A stretch of DNA of 44,342 nt from Cohnella sp. GbtcB17 (GCF_019091135.1 NZ_JAGXJW010000009.1:1-44342); one strand, 5' to 3'. Numbered from the stretch's first letter, positions 6,831 to 14,936 are shown. The notes: generated by a model from the sequence alone, not told the origin. Made by a program: numbers and translations.

Positions 6831-8662
6831 AAACCAGCAGTTTTTTCTGGCGGATGCTGCGTTACCGGCCCGGCTTGTACGTGCTGAACCTGCTGGCATG
6901 GACGCTCATTCATATGGCGCCGCTGCTGCCGGGGCTGCTGACCAAAGCGTTCTTCGATCATCTGGAAGGCACGCATCCGTTCCCCTTCGGTGCCGGCGCG
7001 ATCGCAGCCCTTCTCATCGCCGCGGCGCTGGCGCGCATCGCGCTCATTTATTGCGGATTTCTCACGGACGTCGCGTTCCGGTACCGCATCTCCAGCCTGC
7101 TGAGGCGCAACTTGCTGGCCCACGTCCTGCGTGCGCCCGGCGCCCGCGCGCTCCCCGGCTCTCCCGGCGAAGCGATCAGCAACTTCAGGGACGACGTCGA
7201 GCAGGCCGAAGAAGCGACGAGCTGGTCGGTGGACACGCTCGGTCTCGTCGGCTTTGTGGTCGCGGCCAGCTGGATTTTGCTCTCGATCGACGCGGAATTG
7301 ACCGTGCTCGTGTTCGTGCCGCTTATTCTCGTCGTCACGGCCGCGCAGATCGCCACGACGCGCATCCGCAAGTACCGTGCGGCAAGCCGGGAGTCGACGG
7401 CCCGAGTGACGGGCGCGATCAGCGAGATGTTCGGCAGCGTGCTGGCCATTCAGGTGGCGGGCGCGGAGAAGCGGGTTGTTGACCGGTTCGCGAAGCTGGG
7501 CGAGAGCAGGCGGCAGTCGATGATCAAGGACAAGTTGCTGACCGAGACGCTGTCGTCGGTGTTCAACAACTCCGTCAACCTCGGCACGGGCATCATCCTG
7601 CTGTTGGCGGGCATTAAGATGAGGGGCGGCGAATTTACGATCGGCGACTTTTCGCTGTTCGTCTATTATTTGACGTTCGTGACGCAGCTCATCTCCAACG
7701 TCGGCAACTTCATGACCTACTACAAGCAGATGGACGTCAGCTTCGGCCGGCTCAAGGAGATGCTGCGCGGCGCGTCGCCGGCGCTGCTCGTACGGAAGGC
7801 GTATATCGGACTGGGTAAAAAGGAAGGCCGAGGAAACGCGAACGACGAGGAGGAGCGGCACGGAGCTACGGCGCGGCATGGGGAGGAGGAAACGCTCGCG
7901 CCGGTCGTTCGGGCGGCGCCGCTGCGCGAGCTCGCAGCGTCAGGCCTGACCTACCGGTATCCGGAGACGGGAAGGGGCATCGAGGACATCGATCTGACGC
8001 TGCCCCGCGGCTCCTTCACCGTGATCACCGGTATGGTCGGCTCGGGCAAGACGACGCTGCTGCGCGCGCTGCTCGGCCTGCTGCCAGCGGAACGCGGCAC
8101 GATCCGCTGGAACGGCGAGCCGGTCGCGCAACCCGCGGACTTCTTCGTACCGCCGCAGAGCGCGTATACCGCCCAGATTCCCAGGCTGTACAGCGCCACT
8201 CTGCGGGACAACATCCTGCTCGGCGCGCAGTCGACGCCCGAGGAGCTCGCGGGCGCGCTGCACGCCGCCGTGCTGGAGGAGGACATCGAAGGGCTGAGGG
8301 ACGGCCTGGAGACGATGGTCGGACCGCGGGGCGTGAAGCTGTCCGGCGGACAGGCGCAGCGGACGGCGGCGGCGCGCATGCTCGCGCGGGACGCGCAGCT
8401 GTACGTGTTCGACGACTTGTCTTCCGCGCTCGACGTGGACACCGAGAGGCGGCTGTGGGAGCGCCTGTTCGAGGCAAAAGGCAGCGCGACCTGCCTCGTC
8501 GTCTCTCATCGCAAGGCCGCTTTGGCGCGAGCCGACCGGATCGTCCTGCTGAGCGACGGCCGCATTGAGGCGCAGGGCACGGCGGCGGAGCTGCTCGCTT
8601 CGAGCGAAAGCTTCCGCAAGCTTTGGCAAGGGGAGAGCGCCGAGGAAAATGGGGAAAAGTAA
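6827..8662 (+). CDS. ABC exporter half-transporter, subunit 2 (TMD-NBD, degenerate Walker B)
   Basis: The 611-residue product is the second exporter half, starting at an ATGA overlap with subunit 1. Six membrane helices precede an ATPase domain. Walker A is GMVGSGKTT (402-410), the signature a canonical LSGGQ (505-509), Walker B is LYVFDD with Asp529, and the H-loop is VVSHRKA (His561). The residue after Walker B, normally the catalytic Glu, is Asp530, so this half should hydrolyse ATP poorly or not at all. Between membrane and ATPase domains there is a charged linker (about 325-360, rich in Lys, Gly, Glu). Together the two genes should form a heterodimeric exporter with one active and one degenerate ATP site. 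The substrate is unknown; the methyltransferase downstream may be co-transcribed. Confidence 0.9.
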   Translation: MKTSSFFWRMLRYRPGLYVLNLLAWTLIHMAPLLPGLLTKAFFDHLEGTHPFPFGAGAIAALLIAAALARIALIYCGFLTDVAFRYRISSLLRRNLLAHVLRAPGARALPGSPGEAISNFRDDVEQAEEATSWSVDTLGLVGFVVAASWILLSIDAELTVLVFVPLILVVTAAQIATTRIRKYRAASRESTARVTGAISEMFGSVLAIQVAGAEKRVVDRFAKLGESRRQSMIKDKLLTETLSSVFNNSVNLGTGIILLLAGIKMRGGEFTIGDFSLFVYYLTFVTQLISNVGNFMTYYKQMDVSFGRLKEMLRGASPALLVRKAYIGLGKKEGRGNANDEEERHGATARHGEEETLAPVVRAAPLRELAASGLTYRYPETGRGIEDIDLTLPRGSFTVITGMVGSGKTTLLRALLGLLPAERGTIRWNGEPVAQPADFFVPPQSAYTAQIPRLYSATLRDNILLGAQSTPEELAGALHAAVLEEDIEGLRDGLETMVGPRGVKLSGGQAQRTAAARMLARDAQLYVFDDLSSALDVDTERRLWERLFEAKGSATCLVVSHRKAALARADRIVLLSDGRIEAQGTAAELLASSESFRKLWQGESAEENGEK

Positions 8663-8685
8663 AATAGAGCGAGGAGGCGGCGGAA

Positions 8686-9441
8686 ATGGAGAACAAAGAG
8701 CGTTTTACCGATCGTGTGGAAACGTACGTGAAGTACAGGCCGAGCTATCCTGCAGGCGCTATTGATTATTTGTATCGGGAAGCGGGGTTGAGGCGCGATT
8801 CGCAGGTCGTCGACATCGGCGCGGGAACCGGGATCTTCTCCCGGCTTTTGTTGGATCGGGGCACACCGGTCACGGCCGTCGAGCCGAACCGGGCGATGCG
8901 CGAGGAAGCGGAGCGGGCGCTGGGCGGATATCCCGGCTTCAAGGCGGTGAACGGCGCGGCGGAGCAAACGGGGCTGCCCGACGCTTCGGCGGATTTTATC
9001 GTTTGCGCCCAAGCGTTTCACTGGTTCGATCAGGCGGCGGCGAAGCGGGAGTTCCACAGGCTGCTGCGGCCCGAGGGGAAGGCGGCGCTGATCTGGAATA
9101 CGCGCCTCACGAGCGGCACGCCGTTCCTGGAGGCGTACGAGGCGCTGCTGCTGCGTCTGGGCACCGACTATGCGACGGTGAACCATCGCAACATTACGCC
9201 CGAGCAGCTCGCGGCCTTTTTCGAGCCGGGCACGAAGCGGGAAGCTCGTTTTCCCAACCGCCAGCTGTTCGACTTCGACGGCTTGAGCGGGCGGCTGCGT
9301 TCTTCCTCGTATACCCCGGTGCCGGGGCACCCGAACTATGAGCCGATGATGCGCGACCTGCGCGATATCTTCGATCGTTATCAGCAGGACGGGTACGTAT
9401 CGTTCGATTATGAGACGGAGATTTATACGGGTTCCGTATGA
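8686..9441 (+). CDS. Class I SAM-dependent methyltransferase
   Basis: The 251-residue product has methyltransferase motif I (VVDIGAGTGIF, around residues 38-48), an acidic residue ending strand 2 (VEPN), and the AFHWFD block typical of the UbiE/YafE-like Methyltransf_11 group. The small-molecule substrate cannot be read from the sequence. The ATG follows GAGGAGG with normal spacing, 23 bases after the ABC exporter stop. With no terminator in between it is probably the third gene of the exporter operon, and could modify or detoxify the exported compound (inference). Confidence 0.85.
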   Translation: MENKERFTDRVETYVKYRPSYPAGAIDYLYREAGLRRDSQVVDIGAGTGIFSRLLLDRGTPVTAVEPNRAMREEAERALGGYPGFKAVNGAAEQTGLPDASADFIVCAQAFHWFDQAAAKREFHRLLRPEGKAALIWNTRLTSGTPFLEAYEALLLRLGTDYATVNHRNITPEQLAAFFEPGTKREARFPNRQLFDFDGLSGRLRSSSYTPVPGHPNYEPMMRDLRDIFDRYQQDGYVSFDYETEIYTGSV

Positions 9442-9562
9442 GCATTGTCCGGCCGCAGGCAGACTGAAAGGCCTGCCCCAAAGGCTGCTTCGCTTCGGCC
9501 GGTTTCACGATTTCGCAGAGAAGCTCTTGGCAGCGTCTTGTCGTTTTGCGCCACGGTTGGGG

Positions 9563-9919
9563 GCGGGGAACCCGGCATGTGGCGTTGCGAAGCGTCACTT
9601 GGCCATGGTGGGTGCCGAGGTTCCGTCATGTGGCGCTGTAGAGCGTTGTTTGTTCACTAGTGGTGCCGAGGTCCCGGCATGTGGCGCTGTGCAACGTCAC
9701 TTTGCCACGGTTGGAGCCGAGGTTCCGGCATGTAGCGCTGTACAACGTCACTTGGCCACCGTTGGCGTTGAGGTCCCGGGATGTGGCGCTGTGCAACGTC
9801 ACTTTGCCACGGTTGGAGCCGAGGTTCCGGCATGTGGCGCTGTACAACGTCACTTGGCCACCGTTGGCGTTGAGGTCCCGGGATGTGGCGCTGTGCAACG
9901 TCACTTTGCCACGTTTGGC
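9563..9919. repeat. 51-bp tandem repeat array (seven units) with palindromic core
   Basis: Seven head-to-tail 51-base units start at 9563, 9614, 9665, 9716, 9767, 9818 and 9869; a decayed partial copy may precede them. Units 3-7 alternate between two versions (GAGGTTCCGGCATG and GAGGTCCCGGGATG types), so the higher-order period is 102 bases. Each unit carries an imperfect inverted repeat centred on TGTACA or TGTGCA, roughly CATGTGGCG...CGTCACTTG. The 51-base period keeps all frames open and creates repetitive ORFs on both strands. These lack ribosome sites and family similarity and are taken as non-coding. The rest of 9442-10081 holds nothing recognisable. Confidence 0.93.
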
Positions 9920-10081
9920 CCCAAGATACCGCCTTCGAACCGCGTCCGACAAACAATTTCATCTTTATTTAAATTACCGCTTGCAATTCTCTAGGGGATT
10001 TGTTAATATAAAAAAGTCGCTTTTGGGGGAAAACATTAACGAAGACAACGACGACGTTGGCCCTCGGACTAACTAACCTAT

Positions 10082-10156
10082 GCGGAAATAGCTCAGTGGT
10101 AGAGCATCTCGTTGCCAACGAGAAGGTCGCGGGTTCGAATCCCGTTTTCCGCTCCA
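10082..10156 (+). tRNA. tRNA-Gly (anticodon GCC)
   Basis: Acceptor GCGGAAA pairs with TTTCCGC. The anticodon stem TCTCG/CGAGA encloses TTGCCAA. The T-arm GGTTCGAATCC is canonical and CCA is encoded. First tRNA of the second cluster. Confidence 0.95.
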
Positions 10157-10167
10157 TCTAAGTTCTT

Positions 10168-10241
10168 GGCGCCATAGCCAAGTGGTAAGGCAGAGCTCTG
10201 CAAAAGCTCTACCCCCAGTTCGAGTCTGGGTGGCGCCTCCA
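10168..10241 (+). tRNA. tRNA-Cys (anticodon GCA)
   Basis: Acceptor GGCGCCA pairs with TGGCGCC. The anticodon stem GAGCT/AGCTC encloses CTGCAAA. The T-arm contains AGTTCGAGTCT and CCA is encoded. Confidence 0.95.
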
Positions 10242-10252
10242 ACTTCATATTT

Positions 10253-10329
10253 GCGCCCTTAGCTCAGCTGGATAGAGCGTTAGACTACGAATCTAAAGGC
10301 CAGGAGTTCGAATCTCTTAGGGCGCGCCA
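10253..10329 (+). tRNA. tRNA-Arg (anticodon ACG)
   Basis: Acceptor GCGCCCT pairs with AGGGCGC. The anticodon stem TTAGA/TCTAA encloses CTACGAA, giving ACG, which is normally edited to ICG. CCA is encoded. Confidence 0.95.
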
Positions 10330-10356
10330 TTTTTTTATTTAAACCTAATTTAATAT

Positions 10357-10442
10357 GCCGGTGTGGCGGAATGGCAGACGCGGCGGACTCAAAATCCGCT
10401 TCTCGAGAGGGAGTGGGGGTTCGAGTCCCTTCACCGGCACCA
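10357..10442 (+). tRNA. tRNA-Leu (anticodon CAA)
   Basis: Class II tRNA of 86 bases with a long variable arm. Acceptor GCCGGTG pairs with CACCGGC, and the anticodon stem GCGGA/TCCGC encloses CTCAAAA. CCA is encoded. A terminator follows. Confidence 0.95.
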
Positions 10443-10454
10443 TAACTACGAATT

Positions 10455-10485
10455 CAAGAAATTTTTTTAATTTCTTGTTTTTTTA
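10455..10485 (+). terminator. Rho-independent terminator of the second tRNA cluster
   Basis: CAAGAAATT (10455-10463) pairs with AATTTCTTG (10469-10477), followed by a long T run. Confidence 0.85.
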
Positions 10486-10536
10486 TTTTTTCTAGCAAAT
10501 CGTAGAACAGGTAGAGTTACATAACAAGATTTTCGA

Positions 10537-10559
10537 GACAGCCGGCGGCTGTCTTTTTT
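10537..10559 (+). terminator. Second Rho-independent terminator
   Basis: GACAGCC (10537-10543) pairs with GGCTGTC (10547-10553), loop GGC, then six Ts. It backs up the terminator about 60 bases upstream and insulates the FNT gene. Confidence 0.85.
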
Positions 10560-10598
10560 GCAGTTAAGTTAGTCACAGCGCAGCAGACTGTCCCTGTC

Positions 10599-10604
10599 TA
10601 TAAT
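10599..10604 (+). promoter_or_regulatory. Predicted -10 element (TATAAT) of the FNT channel gene
   Basis: A perfect TATAAT, 64 bases before the chosen ATG and just after the double terminator. No clear -35 at the usual distance. Confidence 0.45.
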
Positions 10605-10668
10605 GAAGCGAAGAAGCCGGAGCGAAGCGGAATCGCGCTCGTCCGGCGGCAGCTTAGGGGGCGTTAGC

Positions 10669-11472
10669 ATGGATTATGTGAAGCCGGGACAGATGTTGGA
10701 AAGTCTGATTGCGATGGGAGAAGCGAAGGCGAAGTTACCCGTATCGCAAAAGCTGGCGAGGAGCGCAATGGCGGGCGCAATACTCGGATGCGCGACGACG
10801 CTGGCGTACACCGCATCCGTACAGACGAAGATGCCGATCGCGGGCGCCGTCCTGTTTCCGATGGGATTTGTTCTTATTTTACTATTAGGTCTGGAACTTG
10901 TGACCGGCAGCTTCGCGGCGCTTCCGCTGGCCGTGCTCAAGAGACGGACAAGCGCGGCAAAAATGGCCTCGAGCTTCGCCTGGGCGCTCCTCGGTCACGC
11001 GATCGGGGCCGGCCTGTACGCGGCATTCTATGCGATGACCATCACAAAGATGGGCCATGATATGAGCAATCCGCTCGTGCAGGCGGTCGTCTCCGCGGCA
11101 GAGGGCAAGACGAGCGCCTATATCCATATCGGCGCAGAAGGTTGGATGCTGGCTTTCGTCAAGGCCGCGCTCTGCAACTGGATGGTCGCGCTTGGCGCCA
11201 TCATGAGCTTGTCCTCCACTTCGACGATCGGCAAGATCGCGGCGATGTGGATGCCGGTGCTGCTTTTTTTCGGACAAGGCTTCGAACACTTGATCGTCAA
11301 CATGTTTCTTTTGCCAGCAGGAATCATGCTCGGAGGAAACTACTCGATTGCGGACATGCTCTTGTGGAACTGGTTCCCCGTCCTGCTGGGCAACTTCGTG
11401 GGCGGCGCCATATTCACGGGGCTGCTGTTCTATGTGGCGCATCGGCAGAAGGTTGCGGCAGCGGACAGATGA
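10669..11472 (+). CDS. Formate/nitrite transporter (FNT) family channel
   Basis: The 267-residue product belongs to the FNT family of pentameric six-helix channels for formate, nitrite, lactate or hydrosulfide. Visible hallmarks are the hydrophobic helices, the broken-helix segment around LCNWMVALG, and GFEHLIVNMF with the conserved pore histidine. The ATG at 10669 follows AGGGGGCG at good spacing and begins the conserved part; an upstream in-frame ATG at 10603 overlaps the -10 region and is rejected. It stands alone between two terminators. Which anion it carries cannot be decided, as no formate or nitrite enzyme adjoins it. Confidence 0.88.
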   Translation: MDYVKPGQMLESLIAMGEAKAKLPVSQKLARSAMAGAILGCATTLAYTASVQTKMPIAGAVLFPMGFVLILLLGLELVTGSFAALPLAVLKRRTSAAKMASSFAWALLGHAIGAGLYAAFYAMTITKMGHDMSNPLVQAVVSAAEGKTSAYIHIGAEGWMLAFVKAALCNWMVALGAIMSLSSTSTIGKIAAMWMPVLLFFGQGFEHLIVNMFLLPAGIMLGGNYSIADMLLWNWFPVLLGNFVGGAIFTGLLFYVAHRQKVAAADR

Positions 11473-11532
11473 GGGAGCGACGATACTCGAAGATGAGGAC
11501 GTCGACATCGCGATAAGGCATGCATGCAGAAC

Positions 11533-11563
11533 AAAGGCCGGAATCCACATTCCGGCCTTTTTA
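11533..11563 (+). terminator. Rho-independent terminator of the FNT gene
   Basis: AAAGGCCGGAAT (11533-11544) and ATTCCGGCCTTT (11549-11560) form a perfect 12-bp stem with loop CCAC, continuing in Ts. Confidence 0.9.
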
Positions 11564-11690
11564 TATCGAACCCGCTTCCGGACTTCAAAAGCTTCAACAG
11601 TGACTTGCATCATGCATCTGGCGAAGGCGGAGTCCGATCGCAAGGCGACTCTTTCGTAATCCTGGGGAAGCCGAATCGGCAGGATCTTAC

Positions 11691-12647
11691 TTACGTATGC
11701 ACGTGAGGCGGCACCTTTCTTCCTTTGTCGCCACGCTTGGGAGAACGCCAGTTTTTGACTTTATTCCAGACGTTCGTGATGGAGTGGGTATACTTTTTGC
11801 ATTCAGGCTTGCTCTTGCCTTCCCGGTCGAATGCGAGCGTCGCGTTAATCTCTCCGCCGAGCACGACGATGATGCTGCTGATATACAGCCAGGTGAGCAA
11901 TACGATGACACCGCCTAGACTGCCGTACGTTTTCGTATAGTTGGCGAAGTTGCTGACGTAAAAGGCGAACAGTCCCGAAGCGACGATCCAGCCGACCGTA
12001 GCGAAGAGGGCGCCCGGAAGCACTTCTTTGAATTTCAGATGCCGGTTGGGGACGTACTTGTACATGGCCGTGAATACAAGCGCGATGATCACGATCGGGA
12101 TGAGAAACTGGGCTACGGACCAGACTTCGTCGAAGAAATCGGGTAACGCGAACGTCTTGAAAATCCACTCGCCGAGCCAACGGCCGAATACGAGCAAGGC
12201 CAAGCTGCTGACGATGACGAGCGTGAGGACGATCGTGACGATAAGCGACAAGCCCTTGACCTTCCAGAACGGACGGGTTTCCGGCTCGTCGTAGGCTTTG
12301 TTCAGCGCTCTGATGATGGCATTGATGCCGCTCGAGGCCGACCATAGCGAACCGATGATCCCGAACGACAGCAGCGCGCCGCTGCGGTTGTCCTGGACGT
12401 TTTTGATCCAATCCACAAGCACCTGGCTGTTGGATTGCGGCAGCACCTTGTGCAGGGCGTCCAGCATATCCCACGTCGTGAACGGCGTGAAGCCGATCAA
12501 GGCGACAAGGAAAATCATAAAAGGAAATATCGCCAAAATTAAATAGTAGGTCAACTGGGCGCCCATCGCGGGCACTTCGTCATCCTGAAAGCGGCAGTAT
12601 AAATTTTCGGCAAAGCGCAGCGTCTTTTTTTTCGTTTTTTTGTCCAT
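11691..12647 (-). CDS. YihY/BrkB family inner-membrane protein
   Basis: The 318-residue product matches the YihY (BrkB, formerly misnamed RNase BN) family of integral membrane proteins. Family blocks are PAMGAQLTYYLILAIFPF near the N-terminus, SFGIIGSLWSASSGINAI in the middle, and the late GGVIVLLTWLYISSIIVVLGGEINA. About six transmembrane helices are evident; a basic cytoplasmic head and tail flank them. The start ATG is preceded by GGAGGAAAGGAAG on the minus strand. It lies about 80 bases downstream of the DUF3243 gene on the same strand, so the two may share a transcript. The molecular role of the family is not established. Confidence 0.9.
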   Translation of the reverse strand: MDKKTKKKTLRFAENLYCRFQDDEVPAMGAQLTYYLILAIFPFMIFLVALIGFTPFTTWDMLDALHKVLPQSNSQVLVDWIKNVQDNRSGALLSFGIIGSLWSASSGINAIIRALNKAYDEPETRPFWKVKGLSLIVTIVLTLVIVSSLALLVFGRWLGEWIFKTFALPDFFDEVWSVAQFLIPIVIIALVFTAMYKYVPNRHLKFKEVLPGALFATVGWIVASGLFAFYVSNFANYTKTYGSLGGVIVLLTWLYISSIIVVLGGEINATLAFDREGKSKPECKKYTHSITNVWNKVKNWRSPKRGDKGRKVPPHVHT

Positions 12648-12672
12648 CTTCCTTTCCTCCTTGCCTCGGTAA

Positions 12673-12712
12673 GAGATCGACCGCCGCTCGCGCGGCGATC
12701 GAACGCGATCTC
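12673..12712 (-). other. Compound inverted repeat between the DUF3243 and YihY genes
   Basis: Outer arms GAGATCG (12673-12679) and CGATCTC (12706-12712) enclose a GC-rich hairpin (GCCGC...GCGGC). No T run follows on either strand, so it is not a standard terminator; it may moderate read-through or stabilise mRNA. Confidence 0.35.
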
Positions 12713-12727
12713 AGGGCGATATTCAGA

Positions 12728-13069
12728 TCAGGATTGCTGCGCCAGCTTGACGAGCATATGCGCAAGCTTGTGCCGCTCGTCCTGATCGCCGACTTTCCAA
12801 AGTTCCTGCAGCAGGTTCTCCTCGGCGTTGCGGGGATCTTCGTGCTGGGCCAGATAGTCCGCGACCTTCTCCGCCACCTGAGCGAGCTGCTCCTCGGACA
12901 GGCCGAGCGATTCGCCAAGCGCGATACGCCTGTTCAGATAGCTTTTGAACGCCTCGAAGTTGCTCAGGATCTCGTCCTTTTTCGAAGCGTCCATTCTGGA
13001 GATCGTGTCGCCCACCTTCGACGTGTCGACTTGTTCTTCCTTATCGATGATATGCTGGCTCTCGTTCAT
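12728..13069 (-). CDS. DUF3243 domain protein
   Basis: The 113-residue product matches the DUF3243 family (Bacillus YmfJ-like) of small cytoplasmic, mostly helical proteins. The diagnostic part is the C-terminal two-thirds: GLSEEQLAQVAEKVADYLA, then EDPRNAEENLLQELWKVGD and HKLAHMLVKLA. The start is preceded by AAGGAGGCATTCAGA on the minus strand. It lies upstream of the YihY gene on the same strand and is divergent from the MEKHLA gene. Function is unknown; the family is widespread in spore formers. Confidence 0.88.
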   Translation of the reverse strand: MNESQHIIDKEEQVDTSKVGDTISRMDASKKDEILSNFEAFKSYLNRRIALGESLGLSEEQLAQVAEKVADYLAQHEDPRNAEENLLQELWKVGDQDERHKLAHMLVKLAQQS

Positions 13070-13191
13070 TCTGAATGCCTCCTTTTAAAGTTAATGTCAT
13101 TTTGCGCTATCGCGCGGACATTCTATCCGTGCCGTCAAACCTAAGACCATCGCGGGGGGCACCCGCCCGTGACTACTTCCTATTGTCCATC

Positions 13192-13219
13192 TTGACCGCG
13201 GGTGAAACGGAAGTACAAT
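13192..13219 (+). promoter_or_regulatory. Predicted sigma-A promoter of the MEKHLA gene
   Basis: TTGACC (13192-13197), 16-base spacer, TACAAT (13214-13219); the chosen ATG is 28 bases downstream. Confidence 0.6.
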
Positions 13220-13246
13220 GGGGAAATGGGAAGGAGCGTGCAGCGA

Positions 13247-13705
13247 ATGGGCGTAGAGGACGGCGAATGGCTGGAGCGGCATAGCCGGCTGCTCATGGAC
13301 AGCTACCGGGCATTAACGGGCAAAGCGTTGATTAAAGCTGGTCGGGCGGGACAGGCATCGGACGATTTATACGAAGCGCCGTTCGCATTGCTGTCGCATG
13401 GGACCGAGGAAGACCCGGTGCTCAATTACGGCAATCGGACCGCACAAGCGTTATGGGAAATGGACTGGCAGTCGTTTACCCGAATGCCCTCGAGATTGAC
13501 GGCGGAGCCGATGCAGCGCGAGGTTCGGGAAGCTTTTATGGAGGATGTCAGACTAAAAGGGTATTCGGACTGCTACGAAGGCGTCAGGGTATCGAGCAGC
13601 GGCAAAAGATTCCGCATCGAGCAGGCGGTAGTGTGGAATCTGATCGACGAGAAAGGCGCGTACCTAGGCCAGGCGGCGATGTTTCCGGGCTGGACCTGGC
13701 TGTGA
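13247..13705 (+). CDS. MEKHLA domain protein
   Basis: The 152-residue product matches the MEKHLA family, a PAS-related domain found alone in bacteria and at the C-terminus of plant HD-ZIP III regulators. Diagnostic blocks are the N-terminal HSRLLMDSYRALTGK, then YEAPFALLSHGTEEDPVLNYGN, ALWEMDWQSFTRMPSRLTAEP and the C-terminal FRIEQAVVWNLID. No signal peptide or membrane span is seen. The ATG at 13247 lies 10 bases after AAGGAG (13231-13236), while upstream in-frame starts overlap the promoter or ribosome site. The gene is flanked by its own promoter and terminator. The ligand is unknown. Confidence 0.87.
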   Translation: MGVEDGEWLERHSRLLMDSYRALTGKALIKAGRAGQASDDLYEAPFALLSHGTEEDPVLNYGNRTAQALWEMDWQSFTRMPSRLTAEPMQREVREAFMEDVRLKGYSDCYEGVRVSSSGKRFRIEQAVVWNLIDEKGAYLGQAAMFPGWTWL

Positions 13706-13710
13706 AAAGA

Positions 13711-13745
13711 AGGCTCTGCCCCGAAAAAGCGGGCGGAGCCTTTAA
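13711..13745 (+). terminator. Rho-independent terminator of the MEKHLA gene
   Basis: AGGCTCTGCCCCG pairs with CGGGCGGAGCCT, with only minor mismatches, followed by TTTAAT. Confidence 0.75.
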
Positions 13746-13863
13746 TCATATGGCGTCAGAGGGCGCTGCCGGCAGGCGATTCGTCTAAATTCGCCTTATT
13801 AGGCACCTTGAGACCGTGCCGGCCCTCGACTGTAGTCCAGGGCCAATTCCGTGCGCGGGTCCG

Positions 13864-13892
13864 TTATCCGGAGGCGTCCGAACGTTTACAAT
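13864..13892 (+). promoter_or_regulatory. Predicted promoter of the lia/psp operon
   Basis: TTATCC (13864-13869), 17-base spacer, TACAAT (13887-13892), about 50 bases before the LiaI-like start. The weak -35 would suit an activator-dependent promoter such as a LiaR target. No LiaR box was confidently recognised; the only nearby palindrome is GACTGTAGTC around 13828. Confidence 0.5.
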
Positions 13893-13942
13893 GAGTTTGT
13901 GAGGTAAAGCAAACAGGAAACGACGCAAAGGGGTGAGACGAG

Positions 13943-14245
13943 TTGAAAAAGAACAGTGGTTGGGCAGTGGTGCTGATCGCGCTTGGCGTACTTCTTCTCT
14001 TCGGTAAGCTGGGTCATTTGGTCGGGTGGGTCATCGGTCTGCTCATTCCGATCGCGATCATCGGGCTTGGCGTCATGGCATGGCGTAACGGTTACAGACT
14101 GATCGGCATCGTGATCGGCATCATCGGCGGCTTCATGCTGCTGGGCAAGCTGTCGGTCGTAATCTTCTGGGTCGCGGCGATCGGGCTGATCGTGCTGGGA
14201 ATATCGATGTTGAGCGGCAAGACGGGCCGTGCCCGCAGATGGTAA
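13943..14245 (+). CDS. LiaI-like small membrane protein
   Basis: The 100-residue product is almost entirely membrane-embedded, with about four short hydrophobic stretches and a basic tail (GKTGRARRW). It resembles the LiaI/LiaF-type transmembrane region found at the head of lia operons. In Bacillus subtilis LiaI is a small membrane protein that recruits the PspA homologue LiaH to the membrane. The start is TTG at 13943, preceded by AAAGGGGTGAG. A PspA gene follows at 22 bases, supporting the role by context. The match is to the fold type rather than to strongly conserved residues. Confidence 0.75.
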   Translation: MKKNSGWAVVLIALGVLLLFGKLGHLVGWVIGLLIPIAIIGLGVMAWRNGYRLIGIVIGIIGGFMLLGKLSVVIFWVAAIGLIVLGISMLSGKTGRARRW

Positions 14246-14267
14246 GCAAAGGAGGTTATCCATAAAA

Positions 14268-14933
14268 ATGAGCGTAGTCAAACGAGTGCGGGATATCACG
14301 GTCGCAACGTTGAACGAGAGATTGGACAACGCGGAAGACCCGGTAAGATTGATCGACCAGTTCCTCTGGTCGACGCATCAGGAGATCTGTCAATGCGAGG
14401 CGCTGCAACGGCAATACGCCGCGCACACCGACCAGATGCACAAGCAGCTGAAGGACGCGCAGCTATGGGCGCAGCGCCGCGAGGAACAGGCGCTGACCGC
14501 GCTGAAGGCAGGCGAGGAGAACGCCGCGAAGCTGGCGCTCGCCGACAAGGTGGCCCATGAAGAGCGGGCGGAGCGCTACCAAGGCTTGTACGAGCAGAGC
14601 CGCGGCGAGCTGCTGGAGCTGGAGCAGCTGCTCCAGGAGCTGCGGGACGAATATCGCAGCGTGTACGACCGCAGGCAGTTCTACATCGCCCGGATGGAGT
14701 CGCTGAAGCTGCAGCAAAGGTTGAACGCCCGCTTCTCGCCGGGGAGCGTCGATCCTTCGCAGATGCTGCGCAAGGTGGACGACCGGCTGACGGACATGGA
14801 GCTGGAGACCAAGAGCCTCAGAGATTTGCGGCGCATGGGCCAGGAGCTCGTCTACCAAGCCGGCACGGTGGTCTCCCAGGCTGTAGACCGCGAGCTGCAA
14901 AATCTGAAACGCAAGCTGGACCAAGGAGGGTAA
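14268..14933 (+). CDS. PspA/IM30 family protein (first copy)
   Basis: The 221-residue product is a coiled-coil protein of the PspA/IM30/Vipp1 (ESCRT-III-like) family. The N-terminal VVKRVRDITVATLNERLDNAEDPVRLIDQF matches the family amphipathic helix and first hairpin, followed by long charged helices. Such proteins polymerise on damaged membrane and limit proton leakage. The ATG follows AAAGGAGG at good spacing. It is more divergent than the second PspA of the operon: Cys residues replace the usual ones in EICQCEALQRQY, and the C-terminus lacks the usual linker. Two PspA-type genes flanking a PspC gene suggests hetero-oligomers or division of labour. Confidence 0.85.
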   Translation: MSVVKRVRDITVATLNERLDNAEDPVRLIDQFLWSTHQEICQCEALQRQYAAHTDQMHKQLKDAQLWAQRREEQALTALKAGEENAAKLALADKVAHEERAERYQGLYEQSRGELLELEQLLQELRDEYRSVYDRRQFYIARMESLKLQQRLNARFSPGSVDPSQMLRKVDDRLTDMELETKSLRDLRRMGQELVYQAGTVVSQAVDRELQNLKRKLDQGG

Positions 14934-14936
14934 ACG

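Noticed and set aside
9410..9994. Repetitive open frames on both strands at the 51-bp array (for example VGAEVPACGAVQRHFAT)
   Set aside because: The 51-base period is divisible by 3, so several frames stay open. No ribosome site or family match exists, and the plus-strand frame starts inside the methyltransferase gene.
13113..13120. Isolated TGCGCTAT matching one arm of the right-end hairpins
   Set aside because: An 8-base match alone is expected by chance in this GC-rich sequence; the second arm is missing.
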